Assembly: GCA_021153325.1 (NCBI GenBank)
Contig: JAGKTQ010000038.1
Span: 1 to 18,489, forward strand
Direction of reading: 5' to 3'
Origin: Lachnospiraceae bacterium
GTDB lineage: Bacteria; Bacillota; Clostridia; Lachnospirales; Lachnospiraceae
Length of the DNA: 18,489 nt
Positions within the stretch are counted from its first letter, which is position 1. Every line of letters starts with the position of its first letter. The notes under the pieces are model-generated. The model was not told the DNA's origin. It saw only the letters and a list, made by a program, of their open reading frames with translations, and made no database searches. The position numbers and the translations under genes are program-made. Of this stretch, positions 7,209 to 14,979 are shown one piece after another.

Positions 7209-8900
7209 CTATAATAATATTACAACGCTTTCACAACTCTCTAATGTGATTTTATGATTTTTTACTGCCTCACCAGAAACCATCTCTTCCTTTGCTAAAT
7301 TAGAAAGAAGTACTTGTTTTACCCCATCCTCTAAAGTGATCGTACAAGGTTCTTTTCCAAAATTTGCTGCAATCAATATTTTTTGTCCACTCTCTTTGTC
7401 CACTCGCATATAAGCAAATAAATCTTTTTCTGTCTCATAAGCCGGAACAAATTCGCCATAGGTAAATGTATCCTTATATTCTTCCTTTTTCCTCAAAGCG
7501 ATCAATTCTCTGTAATAGTTCAGCACGGAATCTTCTCTATTTTCCTGTTCTGCCACATTGATCTGTTTGTAATTTGCATTTACAGCAAGCCAAGGAGTTC
7601 CCGTCGTAAATCCGGCATTGTCTCCATCACTCCACTGCATTGGTGTTCTGGCATTATCACGACTGTTCTCATAACAGCATTTCAATGCTTCTTCTTCACT
7701 CAGCCCTGCCTCCAATGCTACCTGATACTGATCTATCGTATTAATATCATTATATTCGGAAATATGCTCTCTTTTGCAATTCGTCATACCGATTTCCTGT
7801 CCCTGAAAAAGGAACGGAATGCCTCGCAGCAAAACAGACGTCGTAGCAAGCATTTTCTTTCCCTTGTCATTTTGTGCATGCTCCTGCAGATAACGGCTTG
7901 CTCCTCGCGGTTCGTCGTGATTTTCAATAATATTAGCCAAAAATCCTACGTTCTCCATTTTCTTCTGGGATGTAAAAATAATATCTTTCCACGAATTAAA
8001 TTCTATCGGTTTTGCATCGTACCAGCCATGCTCACCAAAAGTCAGTTCATGGGCACTGAAATCAAACATGGTGGAAAAATGTCCGTCATCACCTACAAAC
8101 TCTGCCAGTTCCTCCTCCTTCATATTGAATACCTCTCCTACCGTGAAGGCATCATATTTTTCAAAAGTCTCCTGCTTCAGTTCTTCTAAAAATTCACCGA
8201 TTCCCTGTGCAGACTCTATCATCTTTACCCCGCTTACAAGTCCATCCGGACCATCCGGCTCAAAGGAAGGAAACGCCAAATCCTTTTTTATATTAATGAT
8301 CGCATCGATTCGAAATCCTGCAAGCCCTTTGTCCAGCCACCAGTTTACCATCTCATAGATTTTCTGGCGTACGGTCGGATTTTCCCAATTTAAATCCGGC
8401 TGCTCTTTTGCAAACATATGTAAATAATATTTGTCCGTTCCCGGTACTGGCTCCCATGCACTTCCTCCAAAATAGCCTCTGGCATTGCTTGGCGCTTTTC
8501 CATCCTTACCCTTCACAAAATAGAAGTAATCCGCATACTCTCCATCCGGGTCTTCTAATGCTTTCTGAAACCACTCATGCTTATCGGAACAGTGATTTAC
8601 CACTAGATCCATAACAATGTACATATCACGTTTCTTTGCCTCAGCCAGCAATTCATCAAACTCTTCCATTGTGCCAAATTCTTCCGCAATCTTGTAATAG
8701 TCTGAAATATCATAGCCCTGATCTACAAAGGGCGATTGATAAATGGGAGAAAGCCATACAATATCAATACCCAGTTCTTTTAAATAGTCCAGCTTAGATA
8801 TCACACCTCTTAAATCTCCAATACCATCCCCATTTGTATCGCAAAAGCTCTTCGGATAAATCTGATACGCAACCTTATCATTCCACCACTTTTTCTGCAT
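7209..8900 (-). CDS. GH13 alpha-glucosidase (oligo-1,6-glucosidase-like, GH13_31 type)
   Basis: A 563-residue cytosolic glycoside hydrolase with an (alpha/beta)8 barrel and a C-terminal beta domain. It lacks a signal peptide. The N-terminal Ca2+ loop DTNGDGIGDL (21-30), DLVVNH (98-103), GFRIDA with nucleophile Asp199, GEVF with acid/base Glu256, and ENHDEPR with Asp329 match the numbering of Bacillus oligo-1,6-glucosidase almost exactly. The family releases glucose from isomaltose, panose, maltose or similar short oligosaccharides, and some members cleave trehalose-6-phosphate or sucrose. The residue after the nucleophile is Ala200, a position linked to alpha-1,6 versus alpha-1,4 choice. ATG at 8900 with AAAAGGAG upstream. 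No transporter for an oligosaccharide is adjacent. Substrate is therefore uncertain; the enzyme class is firm. Confidence 0.93.
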   Translation of the reverse strand: MQKKWWNDKVAYQIYPKSFCDTNGDGIGDLRGVISKLDYLKELGIDIVWLSPIYQSPFVDQGYDISDYYKIAEEFGTMEEFDELLAEAKKRDMYIVMDLVVNHCSDKHEWFQKALEDPDGEYADYFYFVKGKDGKAPSNARGYFGGSAWEPVPGTDKYYLHMFAKEQPDLNWENPTVRQKIYEMVNWWLDKGLAGFRIDAIINIKKDLAFPSFEPDGPDGLVSGVKMIESAQGIGEFLEELKQETFEKYDAFTVGEVFNMKEEELAEFVGDDGHFSTMFDFSAHELTFGEHGWYDAKPIEFNSWKDIIFTSQKKMENVGFLANIIENHDEPRGASRYLQEHAQNDKGKKMLATTSVLLRGIPFLFQGQEIGMTNCKREHISEYNDINTIDQYQVALEAGLSEEEALKCCYENSRDNARTPMQWSDGDNAGFTTGTPWLAVNANYKQINVAEQENREDSVLNYYRELIALRKKEEYKDTFTYGEFVPAYETEKDLFAYMRVDKESGQKILIAANFGKEPCTITLEDGVKQVLLSNLAKEEMVSGEAVKNHKITLESCESVVILL

Positions 8901-9077
8901 AATACCTGTCTCCTTTTCACGAACTCTATTTTGCTTTGTTATTGATATTATAATTGGGAAAAAAAAGATAATCTTGTATTATACTTACGTTTTTTTGTAC
9001 AATATTGCTATTTTTTCTATTTACTCTCTTTTCGGAATTGTGTGTCTGAGTAATAGTTTTCAAATTTAAAAGGAAGA

Positions 9078-9121
9078 AATACACAAAACTTATATTTTAT
9101 GCTAAGATATTCCTGTGTATT
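9078..9121. repeat. 8-bp inverted repeat around the collagen-gene promoter
   Basis: AATACACA (9078-9085) and its exact reverse complement TGTGTATT (9114-9121) lie symmetrically around the candidate -10 box. The left arm covers the candidate -35. This could be an operator pair or a chance repeat in A/T-rich DNA. The rest of the 291-bp gap between the divergent genes at 8900 and 9192 holds two TATAAT-like boxes pointing towards the GH13 gene, but nothing else I can name. Confidence 0.35.
9080..9108 (+). promoter_or_regulatory. Candidate promoter of the collagen-like gene
   Basis: TACACA at 9080-9085 is followed, after exactly 17 bases, by TAAGAT at 9103-9108. The latter is preceded by TGC, which makes an extended -10. 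Transcription would start near 9115, leaving a leader of about 75 bases before the ATG at 9192. The -35 is a 4/6 match; the spacing and extended -10 are the main support. Confidence 0.5.
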
Positions 9122-9191
9122 AACGCATGAAAGAAACACAATCGTTTGTGATTCATATCGAACAAGTAATCATCGAGGGGGAACATAAAGA

Positions 9192-9923
9192 ATGAGGAAA
9201 ATAAACAAATATACAAAATTATTAGTATGCGTTACCAGTATGATTATAATATTGGGAATATGTGGTCTTCCTATGTTTTCAATACAGGTTCAGGCTTCAA
9301 ATGAAATAAATTTACTTCAAACAGCAGTTAGCCACTTAAAGGAGAAGGTCGAAACTCTTCAAACACAAATGGATACACATATTCAAAGCGATGTAGGAAT
9401 CTCAAAAATAGAAAAAACAGCTACCGAAGGTAATATTGATACATACACCATTACTTTCTCAAACAAAACCACATATAATTTTACCGTTACGAATGGACAG
9501 AATGGCATGGATGGAAAAGATGGCATGGATGGTAAGAACGGAATAAATGGAGTAGATGGCAAGGATGGCATAGATGGCAAGGACGGCATAAATGGAGTAG
9601 ATGGCAAGGACGGTATGGATGGTAAAGACGGTGTAGGTATTTCTAAAATAGAACAAACAGCTACCGAAGGTAATATTGATACATACACCATTACTCTCAC
9701 AGACGGAACCACATATGATTTTACCGTTACGAATGGACAGGATGGCATGGATGGAAAAGATGGCAAAGATGGAGAAAGTACCGCACCTCAGACTGTAAAT
9801 CATGATGGAACTTCTTCCTCTATGGTAGTTATTGCTATAATTATCGCCTCAATTGCATTAATAGGAAATATGATAATGGCCGTTTTAATGGTTAAAAACA
9901 AAAAAATAAAAATTGAATCATGA
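9192..9923 (+). CDS. Secreted membrane-anchored collagen-like protein
   Basis: A 243-residue surface protein. A basic N-terminus and hydrophobic core form a signal peptide with a likely cut after VQA (33-35). Residues 36-66 look like a short coiled coil that could trimerise. A small beta-rich module (68-102, starting VGISKIE and ending FTVTNG) leads into 15 Gly-X-Y triplets (102-146) such as GMD, GKD, GIN and GVD. The module then repeats (148-182), followed by four more triplets. A C-terminal membrane helix (about 207-232) with a KNKKIK tail anchors it; there is no LPXTG. The collagen part has no proline, so Lys-Asp pairs would have to stabilise a triple helix. ATG at 9192 with GAGGGGG 10 nt upstream. 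A DUF4422 glycosyltransferase gene follows. It is probably an adhesin or surface stalk; the target is unknown. Confidence 0.85.
   Translation: MRKINKYTKLLVCVTSMIIILGICGLPMFSIQVQASNEINLLQTAVSHLKEKVETLQTQMDTHIQSDVGISKIEKTATEGNIDTYTITFSNKTTYNFTVTNGQNGMDGKDGMDGKNGINGVDGKDGIDGKDGINGVDGKDGMDGKDGVGISKIEQTATEGNIDTYTITLTDGTTYDFTVTNGQDGMDGKDGKDGESTAPQTVNHDGTSSSMVVIAIIIASIALIGNMIMAVLMVKNKKIKIES
9393..9775 (+). repeat. Long direct repeat inside the collagen-like gene
   Basis: Positions 9393-9535 and 9633-9775 are near-identical 143-bp copies, exactly 240 bp (80 codons) apart, with only about a dozen differences by eye. Between them the Gly-X-Y codons themselves repeat with a 45-bp period (for example ATAAATGGAGTAGATGGCAA at 9543 and 9588). 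All periods are multiples of 9, so gain or loss of units keeps both frame and triplet register. Confidence 0.88.
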
Positions 9924-9978
9924 TTTACTGCAAAGGCTACCCAGTCAAATAGAAATATGCATTTTGAAAGGATTTGCT

Positions 9979-11103
9979 ATGTCCATAAAAATATTTACCA
10001 TAACCCATAAAGCCTTCACTCCACCTAAAGATTCCATGTACATTCCACTTCATGTAGGACGTGCAAACGCCGAGGATTTAGGCTTTTTGGGGGATGATAC
10101 CGGAGACTCTATTTCACACTTAAATCCCTACTTTTGTGAATTGACCGGCATGTACTGGCTCTGGAAAAATTATCATGAGGCAGATTACATCGGCATCTGC
10201 CATTACAGACGGTATCTGCTTAACGAAAATAACTCTGTTTTTACCGAATCACAATTAGAAGAATTATTGAAAAAATATGATATTATTACAACCAAGCTGC
10301 TCACTTTGCCCGGTTCTTATTATAACGGTTTCCGTGCCAATCACCATAGCAAGGATTTGATTGCCACTGGCGAGGTACTGAAAGAAAAATACCCGGAATA
10401 CTTCGACACTTTTGACGAACTGGTACACGGTCCGCATACTTATTTCGGAAATATTTTTATTACCTCTAAAGAAAACTACGACCGTTACTGTGCATGGCTG
10501 TTTGCTATTTTGTTTGAAGTGCAGAAACGAACGGATTTTACCGGATATAACGGCTACCAGAAACGGCTTTTCGGATTTCTCTCCGAATTTTTACAGACGG
10601 TGTGGATTCGTTATAACAAGCTTTCGGTTCATGAATGCATGGTGGGTATGATTGGTGAAAAATATGAAACGCGGAAACTAAAAGAACAAATGGCGGTTTA
10701 TTTTGAAAACAGAGATTATACGGCTGCCAAAAATTGTTTTTTGGAAAACTATCAAAAACGCCCGGATGTGCTTATGGAGGCTTCCGATGTTACCGGAGAA
10801 CTGCGACTCTGTATGCAGATTATTTCTACCTGCGAATTTGAAGAGGAAGCTTACGGGAAATGTATCTTGGATGTTTTTAGGGATTATCACAGCTTAATCG
10901 AGTATTTTAGCCACTTAAATTCAGCCGTTACAAATTATATCAATGGATATGCCACAACAAACGACTTAGCTTTTTTTGAACAGAACACATCCATTACGCC
11001 TGTCTCCATAGAAATTGCAGTCAGACTGTTTTGCAAAGATGGTTCTAAGCAGGCGGAAATCATTGAAGAGATATGTGGACTTTGCCGGACAGATGACGAT
11101 TAA
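9979..11103 (+). CDS. DUF4422 domain putative glycosyltransferase with TPR-like tail
   Basis: A 374-residue cytosolic protein. Residues 3-230 match the DUF4422 (PF14393) pattern: ITHK near the start, YIPLHVGRA, GDDTGDSIS, NPYFCELTGMYWLWKN and DYIGICHYRRY (69-79), then HECMVGM. This family is found in capsule, O-antigen and glycoprotein clusters and is regarded as a glycosyltransferase. The extra 140 residues hold a TPR-like helix pair (NRDYTAAKNCFLENYQKRPD) and a Cys-containing helical end. The ATG at 9979 has AAAGGAT 6 nt upstream; an in-frame TTG at 9913, which would overlap the previous gene, has no ribosome site. It lies 55 bp after the collagen-like gene on the same strand, so it may modify that protein. 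That link is inference from position. Confidence 0.85.
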   Translation: MSIKIFTITHKAFTPPKDSMYIPLHVGRANAEDLGFLGDDTGDSISHLNPYFCELTGMYWLWKNYHEADYIGICHYRRYLLNENNSVFTESQLEELLKKYDIITTKLLTLPGSYYNGFRANHHSKDLIATGEVLKEKYPEYFDTFDELVHGPHTYFGNIFITSKENYDRYCAWLFAILFEVQKRTDFTGYNGYQKRLFGFLSEFLQTVWIRYNKLSVHECMVGMIGEKYETRKLKEQMAVYFENRDYTAAKNCFLENYQKRPDVLMEASDVTGELRLCMQIISTCEFEEEAYGKCILDVFRDYHSLIEYFSHLNSAVTNYINGYATTNDLAFFEQNTSITPVSIEIAVRLFCKDGSKQAEIIEEICGLCRTDDD

Positions 11104-11250
11104 CAATCTAACATTTCATCATCCGTCAGGCATTTTCCCTGCATTCTTTAAAGGAGTCTCACCATCCTCTTCCATTTCCGCTATTTCCATATCAATATTT
11201 TACTATATCCTATATAGACAGAAACAGCAAATAGAATGAAAATATTATTT

Positions 11251-12231
11251 TTATACAGCCTTTTTCATTAACTCGGATATGGTTTCCTTCAATTTTTCGT
11301 ATGCTATTGCCGGATCATCGATATCACTAACTGCCCGTTCAAGCGGACAAATACCGTCTCGTTTTCGGTTACTAATAACATCTATACATTTGTCACATTC
11401 AGAAGGCACACCAATGCTATTAAAATAATTTTTTCCTGATTCGCTCATGGTGATTGCACATACCATTTTCACCTGTCCTAAGCGTAACAACAGTGCTGCT
11501 GCCTTGCCGATTATCTTATCCACAACAATGGCATCCTGCAATAAATCTCTATTTGTATCAAGAAGCCTAATAATAGGTTTTACACCATTTCCTTTATCCT
11601 GATATACAATTCTTCCTTCTTTGATAACAACAAAGGAGCATGTATTTTCTCTGATCATCTGTTTTGCCTCATCAATAACTTCTGCCATCATATCAATACT
11701 CCTTTCTGGATTTCTTCTCTGAATTGCCCTCTCTACAAAATGTATCATTGGAGGAATGATCAATAATTGTATTATAGTACCTGGGATTCCCTCAACTACA
11801 AACATCGTGGCTACAGAAAATGTCACCGGTGTTCCACTTATTTGCAGAAGTAAGGCAAATACCAGACCATGTACTACGCGCCCTGCAAGCATAGAAAGGA
11901 TCAGTGTCCCATAAATTCCCTTCACCTTTTTTCGATATATGCTTCCTGTCAGACATCCATATACCAATAATTCACACATCATGACAGGTAACATGGGAAA
12001 AACGTTTGGCATTCCTGTAAGTAAACAGGATAATAATGGAGTTGCCAATCCGGCAATCGCTCCGCACAGTGGATCGCACAAAAAGCCGACCATAAAAACA
12101 CTATAGTGCATAGGTAAAAATACCGTTCCCTGCATTCCAAAAGCATGTGAAGTAACATACGGAAGTAAAAGTCCCATGCCTATCAACATACCTGTTAATG
12201 TAATCTTCCATGTTTCCAATCTTCTTTTCAT
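11251..12231 (-). CDS. ECF transporter S component fused to DUF1893 (cytidine-deaminase-like) domain
   Basis: A 326-residue two-part protein. Residues 1-170 are about six membrane helices of the ECF substrate-binding (S) type, with FLPMHYSVFMVGF, PLLSCLLTGMPNVFPMLPVMMCELLVYG and RVVHGL typical of the PF12822-like group. Residues 184-318 match DUF1893 (PF08973), a small domain with the cytidine-deaminase fold: VIKEGRIVY, GVKPIIRLL, AIVVDKIIGKAAALLLRLG and GICPLERAV. Cys279, Cys282 and Cys295 could bind a metal. No EcfA/EcfT genes are present, so it would share a distant energising module. ATG at 12231 is preferred (AAGGGGT 7 nt upstream) over the GTG at 12240. It is last in a probable AKR-GPH-ECF unit (38-bp gap). 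Substrate unknown, likely a vitamin or nucleobase-like compound. Confidence 0.85.
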   Translation of the reverse strand: MKRRLETWKITLTGMLIGMGLLLPYVTSHAFGMQGTVFLPMHYSVFMVGFLCDPLCGAIAGLATPLLSCLLTGMPNVFPMLPVMMCELLVYGCLTGSIYRKKVKGIYGTLILSMLAGRVVHGLVFALLLQISGTPVTFSVATMFVVEGIPGTIIQLLIIPPMIHFVERAIQRRNPERSIDMMAEVIDEAKQMIRENTCSFVVIKEGRIVYQDKGNGVKPIIRLLDTNRDLLQDAIVVDKIIGKAAALLLRLGQVKMVCAITMSESGKNYFNSIGVPSECDKCIDVISNRKRDGICPLERAVSDIDDPAIAYEKLKETISELMKKAV

Positions 12232-12269
12232 GGTATACACCCCTTTCCTTACTGCAAATTACACTCCTA

Positions 12270-13673
12270 CTATTTTAACAATTTTTCCAAGCCTTCTACA
12301 GAATATTCTTTTCCGGCTTCTTTCGCAAGTTTCGCATCACGTAATGGTTTGATCATATGATTTTTAACCGGATATACAATGAGCAGAATTAAAATGATCG
12401 CTAATAAAATTGCCGGAATAAAAGTGATCAAATAATCCAATTTTGCCATCAATGCCGGATCATGAATTTCTGATGTTCCATCATAACCTATAATCGTCAA
12501 AGCAATACCAAGAGTCGTTGCACTTAATGCAGAACCGATCTTATAACCAAATGTTGCAAATGCTACTACCGATCCTTCTTTTTCTTCACCAGTACGAAGC
12601 AGAATAATATCTGCTGCTTCATACAACATCATATAATTGTATGCAGTGAACAAAACAAAACATGCCGCTGTCAGAAGTCCATGTACGACCATAATGCCCA
12701 TTCCATGGAATCCAATAATTCCGATAACTATGTATGCTGCCAAAGCTACAATTACAGAAGCCTTGAATGCATTGTGAGAACCCATCTTTTTATCCAGTAC
12801 ACTGATCAATGGTGTAATAAGTACACCTCCAAAAGTATAACATGCAGAAACAATGGAAAGCTGCCATGCAGGAAGTCCCAATTTACTGTCACCTACATAC
12901 ATAATACAGGAGAAAATTAAATTAATAAACAAGGTACTGAAAAGGTAGATCAGAACAGAAATGATGTAACCTTTTGTTTTAATTACTTCTTTATAGCTTG
13001 CAAACAAATTTGTATGCTCAATTGTCTTTTCATCAACTGGCGCCTCCAGACCTTTTGTTGCAATAACAGTAGCCAAGAATCCAAGTCCGCCGATAAAAGC
13101 TAAAATTCCCATAGTCAAAGACCATGAAGTAGTTTCTAAAAATCCAATTTTTAAGAATAATTCTACGATAATCGGAACAAGGGAAACCGCAAGGTTACCT
13201 CCATTACCAATGAACGCCATAATAGAGCGGATTGTCAAACGGTCATCCGGATGACGCGCTACTTCTGGAAGAAGTCCATAAAAAGGAACCTGTTCACAAG
13301 TATATGCAAGCCAGAACGCCAGACATACGGCTCCATAATATATATATAATGCTGGTCCTATTTCCAAATGCGGTCTGATATAGCATAATGCAAATGTAAT
13401 GCAGAACGGAATGAAGAATTTTTTCATCATAGCTCTTCTACGCCATTTTTTCTTACTGACGTCATTCACATAACCAACGATCGGGTCTGTTATAGCATCC
13501 CATACCATTGCTAATGAAAGTATTGTACTTGCGACAGCTGCTTTAATGCCAATAATATCTGTAAGGTAGTATGTAAAATAATTATAGAAGAGAAAGTATA
13601 CAAAATACTCTCCTAAAGTACCTACAGAAAATCCCCACATCTGTTTTTTTGTCAATCGATTGTTTTTTTCCAT
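12270..13673 (-). CDS. GPH-family (MelB-like) MFS sugar:cation symporter
   Basis: A 467-residue, 12-helix inner-membrane transporter of the glycoside-pentoside-hexuronide:cation family. WDAITDPIVGYVND (58-71) carries Asp59 and Asp63, the counterparts of the MelB cation-site aspartates 55 and 59, followed by the basic loop KKKWRRR. The position that by eye matches MelB Asp19 (sugar contact) is a Tyr in LGEYF, so the sugar site differs from melibiose permease. ATG at 13673 with AAAGGAG 8 nt upstream. It lies 47 bp after the Fe-S aldo/keto reductase, which suggests the imported glycoside, sugar acid or polyol feeds that enzyme. Exact substrate unknown. Confidence 0.9.
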   Translation of the reverse strand: MEKNNRLTKKQMWGFSVGTLGEYFVYFLFYNYFTYYLTDIIGIKAAVASTILSLAMVWDAITDPIVGYVNDVSKKKWRRRAMMKKFFIPFCITFALCYIRPHLEIGPALYIYYGAVCLAFWLAYTCEQVPFYGLLPEVARHPDDRLTIRSIMAFIGNGGNLAVSLVPIIVELFLKIGFLETTSWSLTMGILAFIGGLGFLATVIATKGLEAPVDEKTIEHTNLFASYKEVIKTKGYIISVLIYLFSTLFINLIFSCIMYVGDSKLGLPAWQLSIVSACYTFGGVLITPLISVLDKKMGSHNAFKASVIVALAAYIVIGIIGFHGMGIMVVHGLLTAACFVLFTAYNYMMLYEAADIILLRTGEEKEGSVVAFATFGYKIGSALSATTLGIALTIIGYDGTSEIHDPALMAKLDYLITFIPAILLAIILILLIVYPVKNHMIKPLRDAKLAKEAGKEYSVEGLEKLLK

Positions 13674-13720
13674 AATTTTTTCTCCTTTCTTTTTAATCCT
13701 CTATCAGATAATGGAATTTG

Positions 13721-14869
13721 CTAGATTCCAAATACCTCTACTGCTTTTTCCATCTTCTCTCTGATCTGTACGCCAAATGGACAATTCTTCTCACATTTAC
13801 CACACTTAATACATTCTGATGCATGATGTGGTAATGCTAAATAATGATCTCTTACGGTATCCGGAACAGAATCTCCGATTAATGCCAGATCCAGGAATTT
13901 ATTAACATAAGCGATCGTAATGCTCTTTGGACATGGCTGGCAGTGACCGCAGTACATACATCTTCCCGTAACACCGAAATCTTTGATCGTCAAAATGTCT
14001 GAGTAATCTTTTTCTGCTTCACTGATCTCATAAAATTTCAGTGCTGCTTTTAATTCTTCTAAAGAGGCATAACCTAACAAGGTAGAAACTACAGCCGGCT
14101 TATCCAATGCGTATTTCATACACTGATAAATTGACATTGCCTTTCCAAAAGGAGAAGTTCCATCTGTCAAAAGTGTTCCGCCTCCAAAGGCTTTCATAAC
14201 AGTAAGTGCAATTCCTTTTGCTTCACAGAAATTATAGAAATTCAGTCTCGCAGGATTCATCTTCGCTGTTTCTACATCAAATCCTTCATGCTCCATCATT
14301 TTCCATATGTCCGTATCCGGAGAATTTTCCATATCATAAGCCGGATTGATACTGAACATACAAAGTGCCATTTCATCTAAGGACGCCATTTTCGTTGCAA
14401 TGATCGGGTCGTGTGAGCTGAATCCCAGCTTCTTGATCACACCTTGTTTTTTCAATTCCAACGCATAATCATAGATTTTATTATCTAATATCTTGTTGAA
14501 GTCTTCTTCTGTATCCACATAGTGGATCATACCAAAATCAATATAGTCTGTTTTCATTCTCGTCAACATATCATCAAACGAAAATTTAATTTCATCCATG
14601 TCTCTGGTTCTCTCATATTGATCGTTCTTATGGATCGTACCAAGATGACCCTGGATCAACATTTTGTCACGTCTGCCTTCCAACGCAATTCCCACATGAT
14701 CACGAACTACCGGGTTCGGAATATACATATCAAGAACATTTACACCATTCTCAATTGCATAATCAAACATTTTCACAGTTTCTTCCAATGATACATCTTC
14801 CAGTCTTTCTGAACCAAATCCAATTGCTCCAAATTGTTCAGTACCAAGTTTGTACGTTCTCTGTTCCAT
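13721..14869 (-). CDS. Aldo/keto reductase with C-terminal 2x[4Fe-4S] ferredoxin domain, variant active site
   Basis: A 382-residue cytosolic oxidoreductase: an aldo/keto reductase barrel (1-295) and a ferredoxin-like tail with CMYCGHCQPCP (304-314) and CIKCGKCEKNCP (353-364), enough for two [4Fe-4S] clusters. Of the usual Asp-Tyr-Lys-His tetrad, Asp47 and His116 (GMIHYVD) are present. The Tyr position reads Asn52 (DMYIPNP) and the Lys position reads His75 (IQGHLG). Related clostridial sequences I remember share this pattern, so it is a subclass, not decay. The ATG at 14869 is chosen because GGAGG lies 7 nt upstream; the ATG at 14875 would be too close to that site. First gene of a set with the GPH and ECF transporters. 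Reaction unknown; electrons may pass through the clusters rather than from NADPH. Confidence 0.9.
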   Translation of the reverse strand: MEQRTYKLGTEQFGAIGFGSERLEDVSLEETVKMFDYAIENGVNVLDMYIPNPVVRDHVGIALEGRRDKMLIQGHLGTIHKNDQYERTRDMDEIKFSFDDMLTRMKTDYIDFGMIHYVDTEEDFNKILDNKIYDYALELKKQGVIKKLGFSSHDPIIATKMASLDEMALCMFSINPAYDMENSPDTDIWKMMEHEGFDVETAKMNPARLNFYNFCEAKGIALTVMKAFGGGTLLTDGTSPFGKAMSIYQCMKYALDKPAVVSTLLGYASLEELKAALKFYEISEAEKDYSDILTIKDFGVTGRCMYCGHCQPCPKSITIAYVNKFLDLALIGDSVPDTVRDHYLALPHHASECIKCGKCEKNCPFGVQIREKMEKAVEVFGI

Positions 14870-14914
14870 ATCCATTCCTCCATTTCTATTACAAACCTAC
14901 TGCATGTTTCTTAT

Positions 14915-14958
14915 AAAAAAACAGACCGAAGCTGAATCAATCTTCTTCGATCTGTTTT
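14915..14958 (-). terminator. Intrinsic terminator after the MerR gene
   Basis: On the - strand ACAGATCGAAG pairs with CTTCGGTCTGT (11 bp, one U-G pair), followed by seven T. It lies 20-65 bases past the stop at 14980 and 45 bases before the aldo/keto reductase start. It should end the ADH-aminotransferase-MerR unit. Because no clear promoter fits in the short stretch that follows, partial read-through into the next set is possible. Confidence 0.85.
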
Positions 14959-14979
14959 CCTCACTTAATGTAAGTCTCC

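Noticed and set aside
8940..8990. Two TATAAT-like boxes on the - strand upstream of the GH13 gene.
   Set aside because: Neither has a -35 element at 16-18 bp, so a specific promoter cannot be assigned; one of them probably works.
9383..9803. Two long open frames on the - strand under the collagen-like gene.
   Set aside because: They are the reverse readings of Gly-X-Y and module repeats (rows of Pro-Ser or Ile-Tyr), with no start signals. They are repeat artefacts.
9913..9978. A TTG start that would lengthen the DUF4422 protein by 22 residues and overlap the collagen-like gene.
   Set aside because: No ribosome site, and the family N-terminus (IKIFTITHK) begins just after the ATG at 9979, which has AAAGGAT upstream.
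11119..11190. A 23-codon - strand ORF between the DUF4422 and ECF genes, with an acidic peptide and a possible frameshifted extension.
   Set aside because: It has no ribosome site at a proper distance, ends after 23 residues, and matches no family I know. The 147-bp gap also holds a small A/T hairpin (CTATAT/ATATAG) without a T-run, so no terminator is called either.
12681..12920. Small + strand ORF within the GPH symporter gene.
   Set aside because: Shadow frame opposite conserved transmembrane segments; no start signal and no recognisable protein.
14905..14940. Possible TTGATT and TATAAG pair with a 19-bp spacer upstream of the aldo/keto reductase, which might be a second MerR-type promoter.
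   Set aside because: The elements lie inside the MerR terminator hairpin and its T-run, and the spacer has no dyad like the one at 18463-18483.
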